A DNA stretch of 64,000 nt, taken from assembly GCF_001425625.1 (NCBI RefSeq), contig NZ_LMCP01000001.1:373430-437429 (forward strand), in the 5' to 3' direction. Below the pieces are notes generated by a model that did not search any database, was not told where the DNA came from, and saw only the letters and a program-made list of their open reading frames with translations. This document shows, piece after piece, positions 26,341 through 34,861 of the stretch; position 1 is the stretch's first letter; each line of letters starts with the position of its first letter. The translations under genes and the position numbers were made by a program. Origin of the DNA: Mesorhizobium sp. Root102. GTDB taxonomy: Bacteria; Pseudomonadota; Alphaproteobacteria; Rhizobiales; Rhizobiaceae.

Positions 26341-26443
26341 ATCCCCTCCATAAGTTTTTCTTGCTCAATCCTAACTATTTTCCGCATTGAGAGAAAGATT
26401 TTTTTGCCGTCTCATAGGGCCCACAACCTTCGGAGCTATGACG

Positions 26444-27232
26444 ATGAAAGACATTCTCGATCTCGACCGCTACCCGCTCGATCGCGAAGGCAGCGCCGAA
26501 TGGCAACGCCTCGTCCGACAATCCATCGCCGCGCTCGAAGCCGACGGCATGTTCAATCTCGAAGAGTTTTTGCGCCCCGGCGTGGCTGAGAAAGCCGTGC
26601 GCGAAATCCAGCCGGTGATGGCCGCGCGATCGCATGTGCACAAGCGGATGCACAACATCTACTTCAAGCCCGACATTCCCGAGCTTGCACCCGACCATCC
26701 GGCGCTGCGCAAGGTCGAGACAACAAGCCACACCGTCTGCGCCGACCAGATTCCGGGCAGCGTCGTGCTCGCCATCTACGAATACGGGCCGCTGCTGCAC
26801 TTCCTGGCGGCAACGATGGGCAAGACCAGACTGCATGTCATGCAGGATCCGCTGGCCCGAACCAACGTCATGGCCTATCGCGCCGGCGAGGCCCTGAACT
26901 GGCATTTCGACCGTTCGGAATTCACGACGACGCTGTTGTTGCAGGCAGCGGAGCGTGGCGGCGACCTCGAATATCGCACCGATCTGCGATCTGACGACAA
27001 TCCGAACTATGATGGCGTCGCCAGATTGCTTGAAGGGCGTGACCCCGATGCAAAAATCCTGCGCATGAAGCCGGGCACGCTGAATGTCTTCCGCGGCAAG
27101 AACACCGCGCATCGCGTCACCACCGTCGAAGGCGAGCGCGAGCGCATGATCGCGGTGTTTTCCTACTATGAGAAGCCCGGTGTGATGTTCAGCGCCGAGG
27201 AGCGTGTCGGTTTCTACGGCCGCGCAGCCTGA
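26444..27232 (+). CDS. 2-oxoglutarate/Fe(II)-dependent oxygenase family protein
   Basis: 262 residues. The iron triad is H154-x-D156 (NWHFDRSEF) and H223 (NTAHRVTT), with R232 or R234 available to bind the 2-oxoglutarate carboxylate. Size and spacing of the triad (69 residues) resemble the BesD/HalD-type group acting on free amino acids, but here the Asp is present, which predicts hydroxylation rather than halogenation. The CGGAG site fits ATG 26444 (8 bp) better than ATG 26438. The divergent LysR suggests induction by a small molecule. Substrate unknown. Confidence 0.72.
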   Translation: MKDILDLDRYPLDREGSAEWQRLVRQSIAALEADGMFNLEEFLRPGVAEKAVREIQPVMAARSHVHKRMHNIYFKPDIPELAPDHPALRKVETTSHTVCADQIPGSVVLAIYEYGPLLHFLAATMGKTRLHVMQDPLARTNVMAYRAGEALNWHFDRSEFTTTLLLQAAERGGDLEYRTDLRSDDNPNYDGVARLLEGRDPDAKILRMKPGTLNVFRGKNTAHRVTTVEGERERMIAVFSYYEKPGVMFSAEERVGFYGRAA

Positions 27233-27289
27233 GGCTGAAGAAACAGCCATGCCAGCGGTTCCCAGGAATCCGAAGATGACCTCTTGTTA

Positions 27290-27303
27290 GATTGTCGACA
27301 ATC
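27290..27303. promoter_or_regulatory. 14-bp perfect palindrome, GntR-type operator candidate
   Basis: GATTGTCGACAATC has perfect two-fold symmetry and resembles FCD/GntR operators (TTGTnnACAA cores). It lies 219 bp before the SDR gene; no GntR gene is adjacent. Confidence 0.4.
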
Positions 27304-27354
27304 TGCTTGCCTTGCTTTCGGTTTCCTTGGGAGCAGCCGAATGGGGAAAGCGGA

Positions 27355-27441
27355 GTCCACCACGAACTGGTCGACAAGATCCTGGTCGACGGCGTCGAAA
27401 TCCGCAAGGAAGCCACGGCCGCGTCGAGCGGATATTTCTGA
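27355..27441 (+). pseudogene. Possible 3' remnant of a gene before the SDR
   Basis: A 28-codon open stretch ending in TGA encodes a protein-like tail (VHHELVDKILVDGVEIRKEA...GYF) without a start codon or ribosome site of its own. The intergenic region (27233-27521) otherwise holds only the palindrome. It may be the end of a deleted gene; the assignment is weak and no family was recognised. Confidence 0.22.
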
Positions 27442-27521
27442 GCGTCGACGCCGCTTGCGCGGGGGCGCTTGATCGAAGCACGGTTCAGCGCATACCCTCC
27501 CCGAGGCAGGGAGGGCTATCG

Positions 27522-28286
27522 ATGGATCTTTTCAAGCTGGACGGCGATGTCGCGCTGGTCACCGGCGCCGGCAGCGGCATCGGCCAGGCAATCGCGATCG
27601 GACTGGCCGAGGCAGGCGCCGACGTCGCCTGTTTCGGCCATGCGTCGAAGGGTGGGCTGGACGAAACCGCGCACCGGATCACGGCGCTCGGCCGCAAGGC
27701 GCTGGTGCTAACCGGAACGGTGACGTCGCAGAGCGATCTCGCGGCGGCGATCGATCGCGTCGAGGCGGAACTCGGTGCGCTGACCGTCGCAGTCAACAAT
27801 GCCGGCATTGCCGGCTCTGAACCCGCCGAAACGATGCCGCTGGAGACATGGCGGAAGGTGCACGAGGTCAATGTCGCCGGTGTCTTCCTGTCCTGTCAGG
27901 CCGAAGCGCGCAAGATGCTGGCGCGAGGCAAGGGCTCGATCATCAACATCGCATCGATGTCGGGCACCATCGTCAACCGGGGCCTGACGCAGGCGCACTA
28001 CAACTCTTCGAAGGCCGCCGTCATCCACATGTCGAAGAGCCTCGCCATGGAGTGGGCCGATCGCGGCTTGCGCGTCAACGTCGTCAGCCCAGGCTACACG
28101 CTGACGCCGATGAACAAGCGGCCGGAGGTGGCGGAAGAGGTGAAGATCTTCAAGCGCGACACGCCGATGGGGCGGATGGCGGCGCCGGAGGAAATGGTCG
28201 GGCCGACGGTGTTCCTGGCCAGCCGCGCAGCGAGTTTCGTCACCGGCCTCGACCTGATTGTCGATGGCGGCTACGTCTGTTGGTAG
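27522..28286 (+). CDS. SDR family oxidoreductase
   Basis: 254 residues, classical SDR: TGAGSGIG (14-21), NNAG (~92-95), catalytic Ser in IINIASMSG, YNSSK (Tyr and Lys of YxxxK) and a C-terminal VDGGYVCW. GGGAGGG precedes ATG 27522. The ending VDGGYVCW and the ISKSLAMEWA-like segment resemble polyol or sugar dehydrogenases (sorbitol/xylitol/2-deoxygluconate types). It stands alone between the oxygenase gene and the TMAO transporter, so context gives no substrate. Confidence 0.82.
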   Translation: MDLFKLDGDVALVTGAGSGIGQAIAIGLAEAGADVACFGHASKGGLDETAHRITALGRKALVLTGTVTSQSDLAAAIDRVEAELGALTVAVNNAGIAGSEPAETMPLETWRKVHEVNVAGVFLSCQAEARKMLARGKGSIINIASMSGTIVNRGLTQAHYNSSKAAVIHMSKSLAMEWADRGLRVNVVSPGYTLTPMNKRPEVAEEVKIFKRDTPMGRMAAPEEMVGPTVFLASRAASFVTGLDLIVDGGYVCW

Positions 28287-28703
28287 GGTTCGACTTCGCC
28301 TGCAGTCTGAATTTATATGTCCCGTGAGGCGTTAGTCGTTGCACGACATGAACCTTGGTATATATAATTTCATCCTATGAAACGGCCTTGGCGAGTTGGG
28401 GCTTGCCGGTCGACAGCCGAGAACATGGAACCTTGATGGCTCGCACCTTGCAGGGCGCCGCAAGACTGGCAATCGATCCGCAGATGACCGCTCCCGCAGC
28501 GATCCGTCGGCAGCCATGACGCGGACACTCCAATCCTGTTCCATCATCACTAGAATTGAGCACCATCTTGCCTGCGCTGGCCAAAGCCGGGGCAACAATT
28601 TGGCGCCGACGGCCTTGCGCAAAGACCAGTCTTTCCAACACAATCAAGAAAAGCCGCAAGAAGGGAACGAACGATAATTTTCACAGCTTGAAGGAGAACA
28701 AGC
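28287..28703. other. 417-bp intergenic region before tmoX
   Basis: No convincing gene was found on either strand. It holds an AT-rich patch with TGAATTTAT (28308-28316) and TATATATAA nearby, and at its end a TTCAC-AGC-TTGAA element (28680-28692) overlapping the ribosome site. It is presumably the tmoXVW promoter region. Confidence 0.5.
28680..28703 (+). promoter_or_regulatory. TTCAC...TGAA element and ribosome-site hairpin of tmoX
   Basis: TTCAC-AGC-TTGAA (28680-28692) resembles the motif found before other genes of the TMA locus. It runs into GCTTG-AAGGAGAA-CAAGC (28686-28703), a 5-bp stem with the Shine-Dalgarno in the loop directly before the ATG. Both are suggestions. Confidence 0.35.
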
Positions 28704-29678
28704 ATGTCACTTCGCAGTGTGATTTCGAACCTAACAATGGGAGCCTTCGCACTCGCCGCGGCGAGTGCACTGACACCTTCCGCCCAAGCCGCCGCACCGG
28801 AGTCCAACGATCCGATCAAGATCGCGCTGTTCGACTGGACCAGCGTCAATCTGAACGCCAAGATCCTCGGCGGCATCCTGGAAAAGCTCGGCTACACCGT
28901 CGAGTATCCCACCGCCGACTACCTCTCCAGCCTGACCACCGGCCTCACCAATGGCGACCTCGATATCGGCCTGGAGTTCTGGGACACGACCGCCGGCGAA
29001 GCCATGAAGGCATCCGATGCCACCGGCCAGACCGAACGGCTGGGCAAGCTCGGACCCAAGGCCAAGGAAGAATGGTGGTTTCCCGAATACATGAAAGAGA
29101 AATGCCCGGGCCTGCCCAACTGGGAAGCGCTCAAGGATCCGAAATGCGCCGAAGCCTTCTCGACGGCGGAGACCGCACCGAAGGGTCGCTATCTCGGAGG
29201 TCCGGTGACCTGGGAAGGCTTTGACGACGAGCGTGTCGAGGCGCTGAAACTGCCCTTCACCGTCATCCATGCCGGCACCGACGCGGCGATGTTCGCCGAG
29301 CTGGATTCTGCCTATCAGCGCAAGGCGCCGATCATGCTGTGGATCTATTCGCCGCATTGGGCGCCGGCCAAATACAAGGGCGAGTGGGTCGAATTCCCCG
29401 AATACACACCCGAGTGCTACAACGACCCGAAATGGGGCGTGAACCCAGACGCCAAATATGACTGCGGCAAGCCGCATGGCGAGATCTGGAAATACTCCTG
29501 GTCCGGCATGAAAGACAAATGGCCTGTCGCCTACAAGGTGGCGAAGGCCTACACGATCGACACAGACGAGCTCAACAAGATGAGCGGCGAGATCGACCTG
29601 GACGGCAAGACGCCGGAAGACGTCGCCGCTGCCTGGATCGCCGCCCACGAGGCCGACTGGAAAGCCTGGGCGCAGTGA
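28704..29678 (+). CDS. tmoX: TMAO/betaine-type ABC transporter substrate-binding protein (TmoX-like)
   Basis: 324 residues: signal peptide (~1-29, ending AQA-AAP), then the two-lobed OpuAC fold (IKIALFDWTSVNLNAKILGGILEKLGY). It has many tryptophans suited to an aromatic cage for a quaternary or N-oxide amine (EFWDTT, EEWWFPEY, WSGMKDKW). Two cysteine pairs (KCPGLPNW...PKC; ECYNDPKW...YDC) look like disulfides. The following ATPase and ~660-residue permease, plus Tmm and Tdm in the same locus, make TMAO the most likely ligand, as for TmoX of marine roseobacters. Glycine betaine or choline binding cannot be excluded. Confidence 0.83.
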   Translation: MSLRSVISNLTMGAFALAAASALTPSAQAAAPESNDPIKIALFDWTSVNLNAKILGGILEKLGYTVEYPTADYLSSLTTGLTNGDLDIGLEFWDTTAGEAMKASDATGQTERLGKLGPKAKEEWWFPEYMKEKCPGLPNWEALKDPKCAEAFSTAETAPKGRYLGGPVTWEGFDDERVEALKLPFTVIHAGTDAAMFAELDSAYQRKAPIMLWIYSPHWAPAKYKGEWVEFPEYTPECYNDPKWGVNPDAKYDCGKPHGEIWKYSWSGMKDKWPVAYKVAKAYTIDTDELNKMSGEIDLDGKTPEDVAAAWIAAHEADWKAWAQ

Positions 29679-29695
29679 TCGTTCCAACTGGAAAA

Positions 29696-29727
29696 TGAGA
29701 CCCGGCTGCATGATCAGCCGGGCCTCA
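29696..29727 (+). promoter_or_regulatory. Intercistronic hairpin between tmoX and tmoV
   Basis: Eight-bp perfect core stem CCCGGCTG/CAGCCGGG around CATGAT, extended by TGAG/CTCA across one mismatch, 17 bp after the tmoX stop. No T-run. It probably raises binding-protein mRNA relative to tmoVW. Confidence 0.6.
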
Positions 29728-29754
29728 CTGTTGATGTTCCAGAAGGACGTTTGA

Positions 29755-30840
29755 ATGACGGAGAAGACTGAACAGGGGTTGAACGGAGCGGGCGCGCCAA
29801 AAGATGTCCGTCCGATAAAACTTGCCTGCCGCAATGTCTGGAAGCTGTTCGGATCGAACGCGGCCCGTTTCATCCGCGAACGCGACGGCAAGGCCAGCAT
29901 GGCCGACGTCACCGCTGCCGGGCTGGTGGGTGCGGTGCGCGCCGTCGACCTCGAAATCCGCCAGGGCGAGATCTTCATCATCATGGGCCTGTCGGGCTCC
30001 GGCAAGTCGACGCTGGTGCGTTGCATGTCGCGGCTGGTCGAGCCGACCCATGGCAAGGTCGAGTTCGAGGGCAATGACCTGCTGAAAATCTCGGATGCAG
30101 CACTCATCGAATTGCGCCGACACCGCATGGGCATGGTCTTCCAGAATTTTGCGCTCTTGCCACATCTCAATGTGCTGGAGAACATCGCCTTCCCGCTCAG
30201 CATCCAGGGGCAGGATCGGCCGACACGCGAGGCACGGGCGCGCGAGGTGATCGAGCTTGTCGGCCTGCGCGGTCGTGAGCATTTCTATCCGCGCGAACTG
30301 TCCGGCGGCCAGCAGCAGCGTGTCGGCATCGCACGCAGCCTGGCGACAAAACCGGAAATCTGGTTCCTCGACGAGCCATTCTCGGCGCTCGACCCGCTGA
30401 TCCGCCGCGAAATGCAGGACGAGCTGATGCGGCTGCAAACCATGCTGCACAAAACCATCGTCTTCATCACTCACGATTTCGACGAGGCTATCCGGCTGGC
30501 CGACCGCATCGCCATCATGAAGGACGGCGAGGTCATCCAGATCGGCACGCCGGAGGAGCTGGTGGTCAATCCGGCGACCGACTACGTGGCCGAGTTCACC
30601 CGCGACGTCGACCGCGCCAAGGTGATTTCGGCGCGCAGCCTGATGCGCGCCTGCGACGGCTCGGAGCACGGCGGCACGGTGGCGCCAGGTGCCAAGATCG
30701 CCAGCTTCTCAGCCGGTATCGTTGCCGCCAACAAGCCGTTCGCGGTGGTCAACGGCACCGGCAAACCGATCGGCGAGGTGACGCCGCAAGCGGTGATCGA
30801 TCTGCTGGCCGGCATCGATCGCTCAAGGGCCGGCGCATGA
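29755..30840 (+). CDS. tmoV: TMAO/betaine-type ABC transporter ATP-binding protein (TmoV-like)
   Basis: 361 residues. Walker A GLSGSGKST (78-86), signature LSGGQQQR, Walker B WFLDEPFSALD and switch His in FITHDFDEAIR. The ~35-residue insert ahead of Walker A (NAARFIRERDGKASMADV...) is typical of ProV/OpuAA-type ATPases. The C-terminal ~90 residues form a short regulatory tail with a partial CBS-like segment. The ATG follows AGAAGGACG. Its stop overlaps the permease ATG (30837), so the two are coupled. Confidence 0.85.
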   Translation: MTEKTEQGLNGAGAPKDVRPIKLACRNVWKLFGSNAARFIRERDGKASMADVTAAGLVGAVRAVDLEIRQGEIFIIMGLSGSGKSTLVRCMSRLVEPTHGKVEFEGNDLLKISDAALIELRRHRMGMVFQNFALLPHLNVLENIAFPLSIQGQDRPTREARAREVIELVGLRGREHFYPRELSGGQQQRVGIARSLATKPEIWFLDEPFSALDPLIRREMQDELMRLQTMLHKTIVFITHDFDEAIRLADRIAIMKDGEVIQIGTPEELVVNPATDYVAEFTRDVDRAKVISARSLMRACDGSEHGGTVAPGAKIASFSAGIVAANKPFAVVNGTGKPIGEVTPQAVIDLLAGIDRSRAGA

Positions 30841-32819
30841 CGGTGACGGCAAGCGCCAGCGAGGCAAGGTCGCGGCCGATTCAGATCTGGCTGCTGATCT
30901 GGGCGTTCGCGCTTGCCGCCGTGCTTGTCGTGTTCCTGTTGCAGGACCGCCTGCCCTGGGCGGTCAACTATCCGGCCAGCGCCGTCGTGCCGATCGCCGA
31001 CTGGGTCAGTGCGCTTATGCGCTGGATCAAGTCGAACCTGTCGTGGCTGACCCGCTCGATCACCGCGGTGCTCGGCGTTCCCCTCGATTTCGCGCTCAAT
31101 CTGCTGGCCAAGAATTTCAAGATCGGTCACGGCACTGATGCCTATGTGCTGCCGCGCCTGTCCTGGGTTGGCGTCTGCGCTGCCGCTTTCCTCGCCGGAC
31201 ATGCCGTTGGCGGCAGAAAACTCAGCCTGCTGGTCGGTGGCTGCTTCCTCTACATCGCCCTGTTCGGCCAATGGACCAGTGCCATGCTGACGCTGGCGCT
31301 GATCTCAATCGCCGTGCCGTTCTGCATCGTCACCGGGCTGTTCGCCGGCATCTGGGCGTGGCGCAAGCCGTGGGCGGAAAGGCTCATCGTCTCCCCTGCC
31401 CTTGACCTGATGCAGACGATCCCGACCTTCGCCTATCTTATCCCGATGCTGCTGCTGTTCGGCAACAGCCCGGTTTCGGCGATGATCGCGACGGCCATCT
31501 TCGCCACGCCGCCGATGGTGCGGGCGACGATGCTGGGGTTGTCGCGGGTGCCGCCCGAGATCGACGATTTCAGCGAAATGGCCGGCTGCACGGCGCGGCA
31601 GAAACTGTGGCGGGTGCTGCTACCGTCGGCGCGGTCGACACTGATGATCGGCGTCAACCAGGTCATCATGCTGGCGCTGAATATGGTCATCATCGCCTCG
31701 ATGATCGGCGCCGGCGGCCTCGGCTACGACGTGCTTCTGGCCCTGCGCGCGCTGAAGGTCGGCGAAGCGATGGAAGCCGGTCTCGCCATCGTGGCGCTGG
31801 CCATCGCGCTCGATCGGTTGAGCCAGGCCATCGCGCACAAACAGGCAAAGGGCCATGTCCACCGGGAGATGAGAGCGAGGTTCTGGTGGCGCTACCCCAA
31901 CCTGACGCTGGCCATCGCCATCCTTGTCGTCACAACGCTGCTCGGCCTGTTCGTTCCGGCCTTCGCGGCGATGCCGAAAGCGATCACCTTCACCACCGCG
32001 CCGCCGTGGAAAGCGGCGGTGAACTGGGTGACGGTCAATTTCTTCGACACGATCGAGGCGTTTCGCGTGGCGCTCATCCTGAACGTGCTGAATCCGCTGC
32101 GCGCCTTTTGCGAAGGGTTTCCTTGGCTGGGTGCCGTCTTCCTGCTCGGCCTTGCCGGCTATCAGCTCTCCGGCCTGCGGCTGGCGGTATTGGTCGCCAC
32201 ACTGACCGCCTTCTGCGCCGTCACCGGCCTGTGGGAAAAAACCATGGCGACGGTCTATCTCTGCGGCATTTCGGCTTTCATCGCGTGCCTGATCGGCATC
32301 CCCATCGGCCTGATGGCCTCACGCAGCGACCGCTTCGAGAAGATCGTCACGCCGGTCATCGATACGCTGCAGGTGCTGCCGTCCTTCTGCTTCATCATTC
32401 CGGTGGTGATGCTATTTAGGGTCGGCGACGTCACCGCGATGATTGCCACCGTCGCCTTCGCGGTGGTGCCGGCCATCCGCTACACCAATCATGGCATCAG
32501 GCAGGTGTCGCCGGCGCTGATCGAGGCGGCCAAAGTTTCGGGCTGTACGCCGCGCCAGACCTTCTTTCGCGTGCAATTGCCGCTGGCGCTGCCGGAGATC
32601 ATGCTGGGCGTCAACCAGACGATCCTGATGGCGCTGGCGATGATCATCATCTGCGCCATGGTTGGCACCCGCGACCTCGGTCAGGAAGTGTTCATCGCGT
32701 TGTCCAAGGCCGATTCCGGCCGTGGCATCGTCGCCGGTCTCGCCATCGCCTTCATCGGCATCGTCGCCGACCGGCTGTTCAGCGCCTGGACGGCGAAGGC
32801 CAGGGCAAGGCTAGGGTAG
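30837..32819 (+). CDS. tmoW: TMAO/betaine-type ABC transporter permease, fused double domain (TmoW-like)
   Basis: 660 residues, about twice a normal permease. Two binding-protein-dependent transport domains lie in tandem, each with an EAA-type loop: EMAGCTARQKLWRVLLPSA (~248-266) and EAAKVSGCTPRQTFFRVQLP (~563-582). Around twelve or more helices in total. A fused double permease is the form described for TmoW of the TMAO importer; ordinary ProW is single. Co-translated with tmoV. The fusion means one polypeptide forms the whole channel. Confidence 0.85.
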   Translation: MTVTASASEARSRPIQIWLLIWAFALAAVLVVFLLQDRLPWAVNYPASAVVPIADWVSALMRWIKSNLSWLTRSITAVLGVPLDFALNLLAKNFKIGHGTDAYVLPRLSWVGVCAAAFLAGHAVGGRKLSLLVGGCFLYIALFGQWTSAMLTLALISIAVPFCIVTGLFAGIWAWRKPWAERLIVSPALDLMQTIPTFAYLIPMLLLFGNSPVSAMIATAIFATPPMVRATMLGLSRVPPEIDDFSEMAGCTARQKLWRVLLPSARSTLMIGVNQVIMLALNMVIIASMIGAGGLGYDVLLALRALKVGEAMEAGLAIVALAIALDRLSQAIAHKQAKGHVHREMRARFWWRYPNLTLAIAILVVTTLLGLFVPAFAAMPKAITFTTAPPWKAAVNWVTVNFFDTIEAFRVALILNVLNPLRAFCEGFPWLGAVFLLGLAGYQLSGLRLAVLVATLTAFCAVTGLWEKTMATVYLCGISAFIACLIGIPIGLMASRSDRFEKIVTPVIDTLQVLPSFCFIIPVVMLFRVGDVTAMIATVAFAVVPAIRYTNHGIRQVSPALIEAAKVSGCTPRQTFFRVQLPLALPEIMLGVNQTILMALAMIIICAMVGTRDLGQEVFIALSKADSGRGIVAGLAIAFIGIVADRLFSAWTAKARARLG

Positions 32820-32850
32820 GATTCTGCCGAACTCTGCAAAGGAGAGAGTG

Positions 32851-33228
32851 ATGACAAGCCGGACAGCTCGCTGCACCTGCGGCCAATTGCAGATCCGCTG
32901 CCCGCAAGAGCCGGCCAAGGTCTCGCTTTGCCATTGCCTGGACTGCCAGCGGCGGACCGGCAGTCCGTTCGGGATCGCCGCCTTCTTTGATGCCGCCGAG
33001 ACCGAGATCAGCGGCTCATTCCAGTCATACCAACGCGATTCCGACAGCGGCTTTCCCGTCACCTTCCATTTCTGCGGAACGTGCGGCTCGACGGTCTTCT
33101 GGTATCCGTCACGGAGACCCGCAGCGGTGGCCGTTGCCGTCGGCTGCTTCGCTGACCCGTCGTTCCCGGCGCCGACACAGTCAGTCTACGACAAGAGTCG
33201 CCACGACTGGGTCGCAGCGCCGGCCTGA
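32851..33228 (+). CDS. GFA family (glutathione-dependent formaldehyde-activating enzyme-like) zinc protein
   Basis: 125 residues of the GFA/CENP-V zinc fold. Cysteine ligands are seen in CTCGQL, CHCLDCQRRTGSPFG and FCGTCGS. AAAGGAG precedes ATG 32851. It lies 31 bp after tmoW and 15 bp from the convergent tmm stop, inside a locus that releases formaldehyde. The founding member (Gfa of Paracoccus) was proposed to speed S-hydroxymethylglutathione formation, but most family members are uncharacterised, so a formaldehyde role is only suggested by context. Confidence 0.8.
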   Translation: MTSRTARCTCGQLQIRCPQEPAKVSLCHCLDCQRRTGSPFGIAAFFDAAETEISGSFQSYQRDSDSGFPVTFHFCGTCGSTVFWYPSRRPAAVAVAVGCFADPSFPAPTQSVYDKSRHDWVAAPA

Positions 33229-33243
33229 CGGCAAGCCCGCCGG

Positions 33244-34602
33244 TTACTCCGCCGCAACCCCCTTCACCTCGAGATAACTCTCCATCGAATCGTCCAGCGC
33301 CTGCAGCCAAGGCGTGTGGTGCAGCGGCGCCATGGTGCCGGTCATCAGCGAGCGGTAGGCGTGGTCGCGGAAGCTCATAATGTCTTCGCCCTTGTGGTGT
33401 TCCCACTCCATGAAGGTCTGGTTGACCGCCTCGACGTCGAAGCCGGGATAGTCGGTCTGGTCCATCAATTCCTTGGTGTAGTCGCCCTGGAACCAGATCA
33501 TCTGCTCGGCGTCTTCCAGCGTCTCCTCGCGCGCGCGCCACTTCGCGCCGTGTTCCGCCATCGCCTCGGCCGAGGGCAGCTTGATGCGGCCCATGATGAC
33601 GTCACGGGCGAACCAGGCCTGCGCGTCGAACATGTTGAAGGTGTAGAACTGGTCCTGCATGCCGATATAGAACAGCTTCGGGTTCTTCTCCCACACCACG
33701 CCTTCATAGAGATCCAGCGGCCACATGCGATTGGCGGTCTTGAGCTTGAGGTCGTCGGTGAGGAAAGGGAAGGAATGCAGATACCCGGTGCACAGGATGA
33801 TGGCGTCGACATCCTTGGTGGTGCCATCCTTGAAATGCGCGGTCTTGCCGACGACCTTCTGCAGCAGCGACACCTCTTTCCAATTGTCAGGCCATTTGAA
33901 GCCCATCGGCTTCGAGCGGTAGCTGGAGGTGATCGATTTAGCGCCGTACTTGTAGCATTGCGAGCCGATGTCCTCGGCCGAATAGGAGCGGCCGATGATC
34001 AGGATATCCTTGCCCTTGAACTCCATCGCGTCGCGGAAATCATGGCTGTGCAGGATGCGGCCGTTGAAGGTCGAGAAACCTTCGAAATAGGGCACGTTGG
34101 GCACCGAGAAATGCCCAGAAGCGACGACGACATTGTCGAATTCTTCCGAATAGGTGACGTCGTTGGTGCGGTCATGGGCGGTGACAGTGAATTTCTTCGT
34201 CGCGTCGGAGAAGGTGACCATGCGCACCGGGCTGTTGAAGCGCACCCATTTGCGCAGGCCGGATTTTTCGACGCGGCCCTTGATGTAGTCCCACAGCACG
34301 GCGCGCGGCGGATAGGAGCCGATCGGCCGGCCGAAATGCTCCTCGAAGGTGTAGTCGGCGAATTCCAGGCATTCCTTTGGCCCATTCGACCAGAGGTAGC
34401 GGTACATCGAGCCGTGCACCGGGTCGCCATGCTCGTCGAGACCGGTGCGCCAGGTGTAGTTCCACAGGCCGCCCCAGTCCGACTGCTTTTCGAAGCAGAC
34501 GATTTCGGGAATGTCGGCGCCCTTGTCGGCCGCCGACTTGAAGGCCCTGAGCTGTGCCAGGCCGGACGGGCCGGCTCCGATGACGGCAACGCGACTTTTC
34601 AT
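33244..34602 (-). CDS. tmm: Trimethylamine monooxygenase (flavin-containing monooxygenase)
   Basis: 452 residues from ATG 34602, which has GGGAGG upstream; an in-frame ATG 16 codons earlier lacks support. FAD motif GAGPSGL (9-15); FMO identity region [13 protein letters not shown] (179-191) variant of FxGxxxHxxxY/F; NADPH motif GRSYSAED (204-211), with Tyr207 at the position highlighted in roseobacter Tmm. The enzyme oxidises trimethylamine to TMAO using NADPH and O2. It is convergent with the tmoXVW operon and divergent from the XRE-cupin regulator. The strong match to bacterial Tmm and the presence of Tdm, Dmm, GmaS and Mgd downstream make the call firm. Confidence 0.92.
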   Translation of the reverse strand: MKSRVAVIGAGPSGLAQLRAFKSAADKGADIPEIVCFEKQSDWGGLWNYTWRTGLDEHGDPVHGSMYRYLWSNGPKECLEFADYTFEEHFGRPIGSYPPRAVLWDYIKGRVEKSGLRKWVRFNSPVRMVTFSDATKKFTVTAHDRTNDVTYSEEFDNVVVASGHFSVPNVPYFEGFSTFNGRILHSHDFRDAMEFKGKDILIIGRSYSAEDIGSQCYKYGAKSITSSYRSKPMGFKWPDNWKEVSLLQKVVGKTAHFKDGTTKDVDAIILCTGYLHSFPFLTDDLKLKTANRMWPLDLYEGVVWEKNPKLFYIGMQDQFYTFNMFDAQAWFARDVIMGRIKLPSAEAMAEHGAKWRAREETLEDAEQMIWFQGDYTKELMDQTDYPGFDVEAVNQTFMEWEHHKGEDIMSFRDHAYRSLMTGTMAPLHHTPWLQALDDSMESYLEVKGVAAE

Positions 34603-34640
34603 TGCAGGCCTCCCGATCTGAATTGCTCTTACGAAACAAA

Positions 34641-34656
34641 TTTCACTCACAGGGAC
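34641..34656 (-). promoter_or_regulatory. TTTCACTCACAGGGAC element upstream of tmm
   Basis: Located 39 bp before the tmm start in the divergent tmm/regulator region. It shares TTTCAC-n-CACAGG with the element ahead of tdm (52689-52701) and its first half with the palindrome before the regulator. Candidate binding site of the XRE-cupin protein. Confidence 0.4.
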
Positions 34657-34819
34657 AGTAATTCGCCCTTTCGTGCTGTCAACAGTCCGGTGCTGAAACT
34701 AGGTTCCACCGCGGTGGATTTCCTGCGAAAAACCAGACGCGGCTAAACGCCGGATCATGCGCATGCGCCTTCAGGCGACTTGCCGTCGCGGTTGCGCTGC
34801 TGTATCGGCACCTGACATG

Positions 34820-34834
34820 TTCACCTAGAGTGAA
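34820..34834. promoter_or_regulatory. Perfect palindrome TTCAC-CTAGA-GTGAA before the XRE-cupin gene
   Basis: A 5+5+5 dyad with perfect arms, 27 bp before the regulator ATG, placed as expected for an autoregulatory operator. It is the most symmetric of the TTCAC-type elements in the locus. Confidence 0.55.
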
Positions 34835-34861
34835 ATAAATCCCAGGAGTGCCGGGGGCGAC

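Noticed and set aside
28704..32819. Plain glycine betaine/proline (ProXWV) or choline importer
   Set aside because: The fused ~660-residue double permease and the surrounding Tmm/Tdm genes fit TmoXVW better; kept as an alternative in the entries.
33316..34746. Plus-strand open frame of ~476 codons opposite tmm
   Set aside because: Shadow of tmm; no start signals and no motifs.
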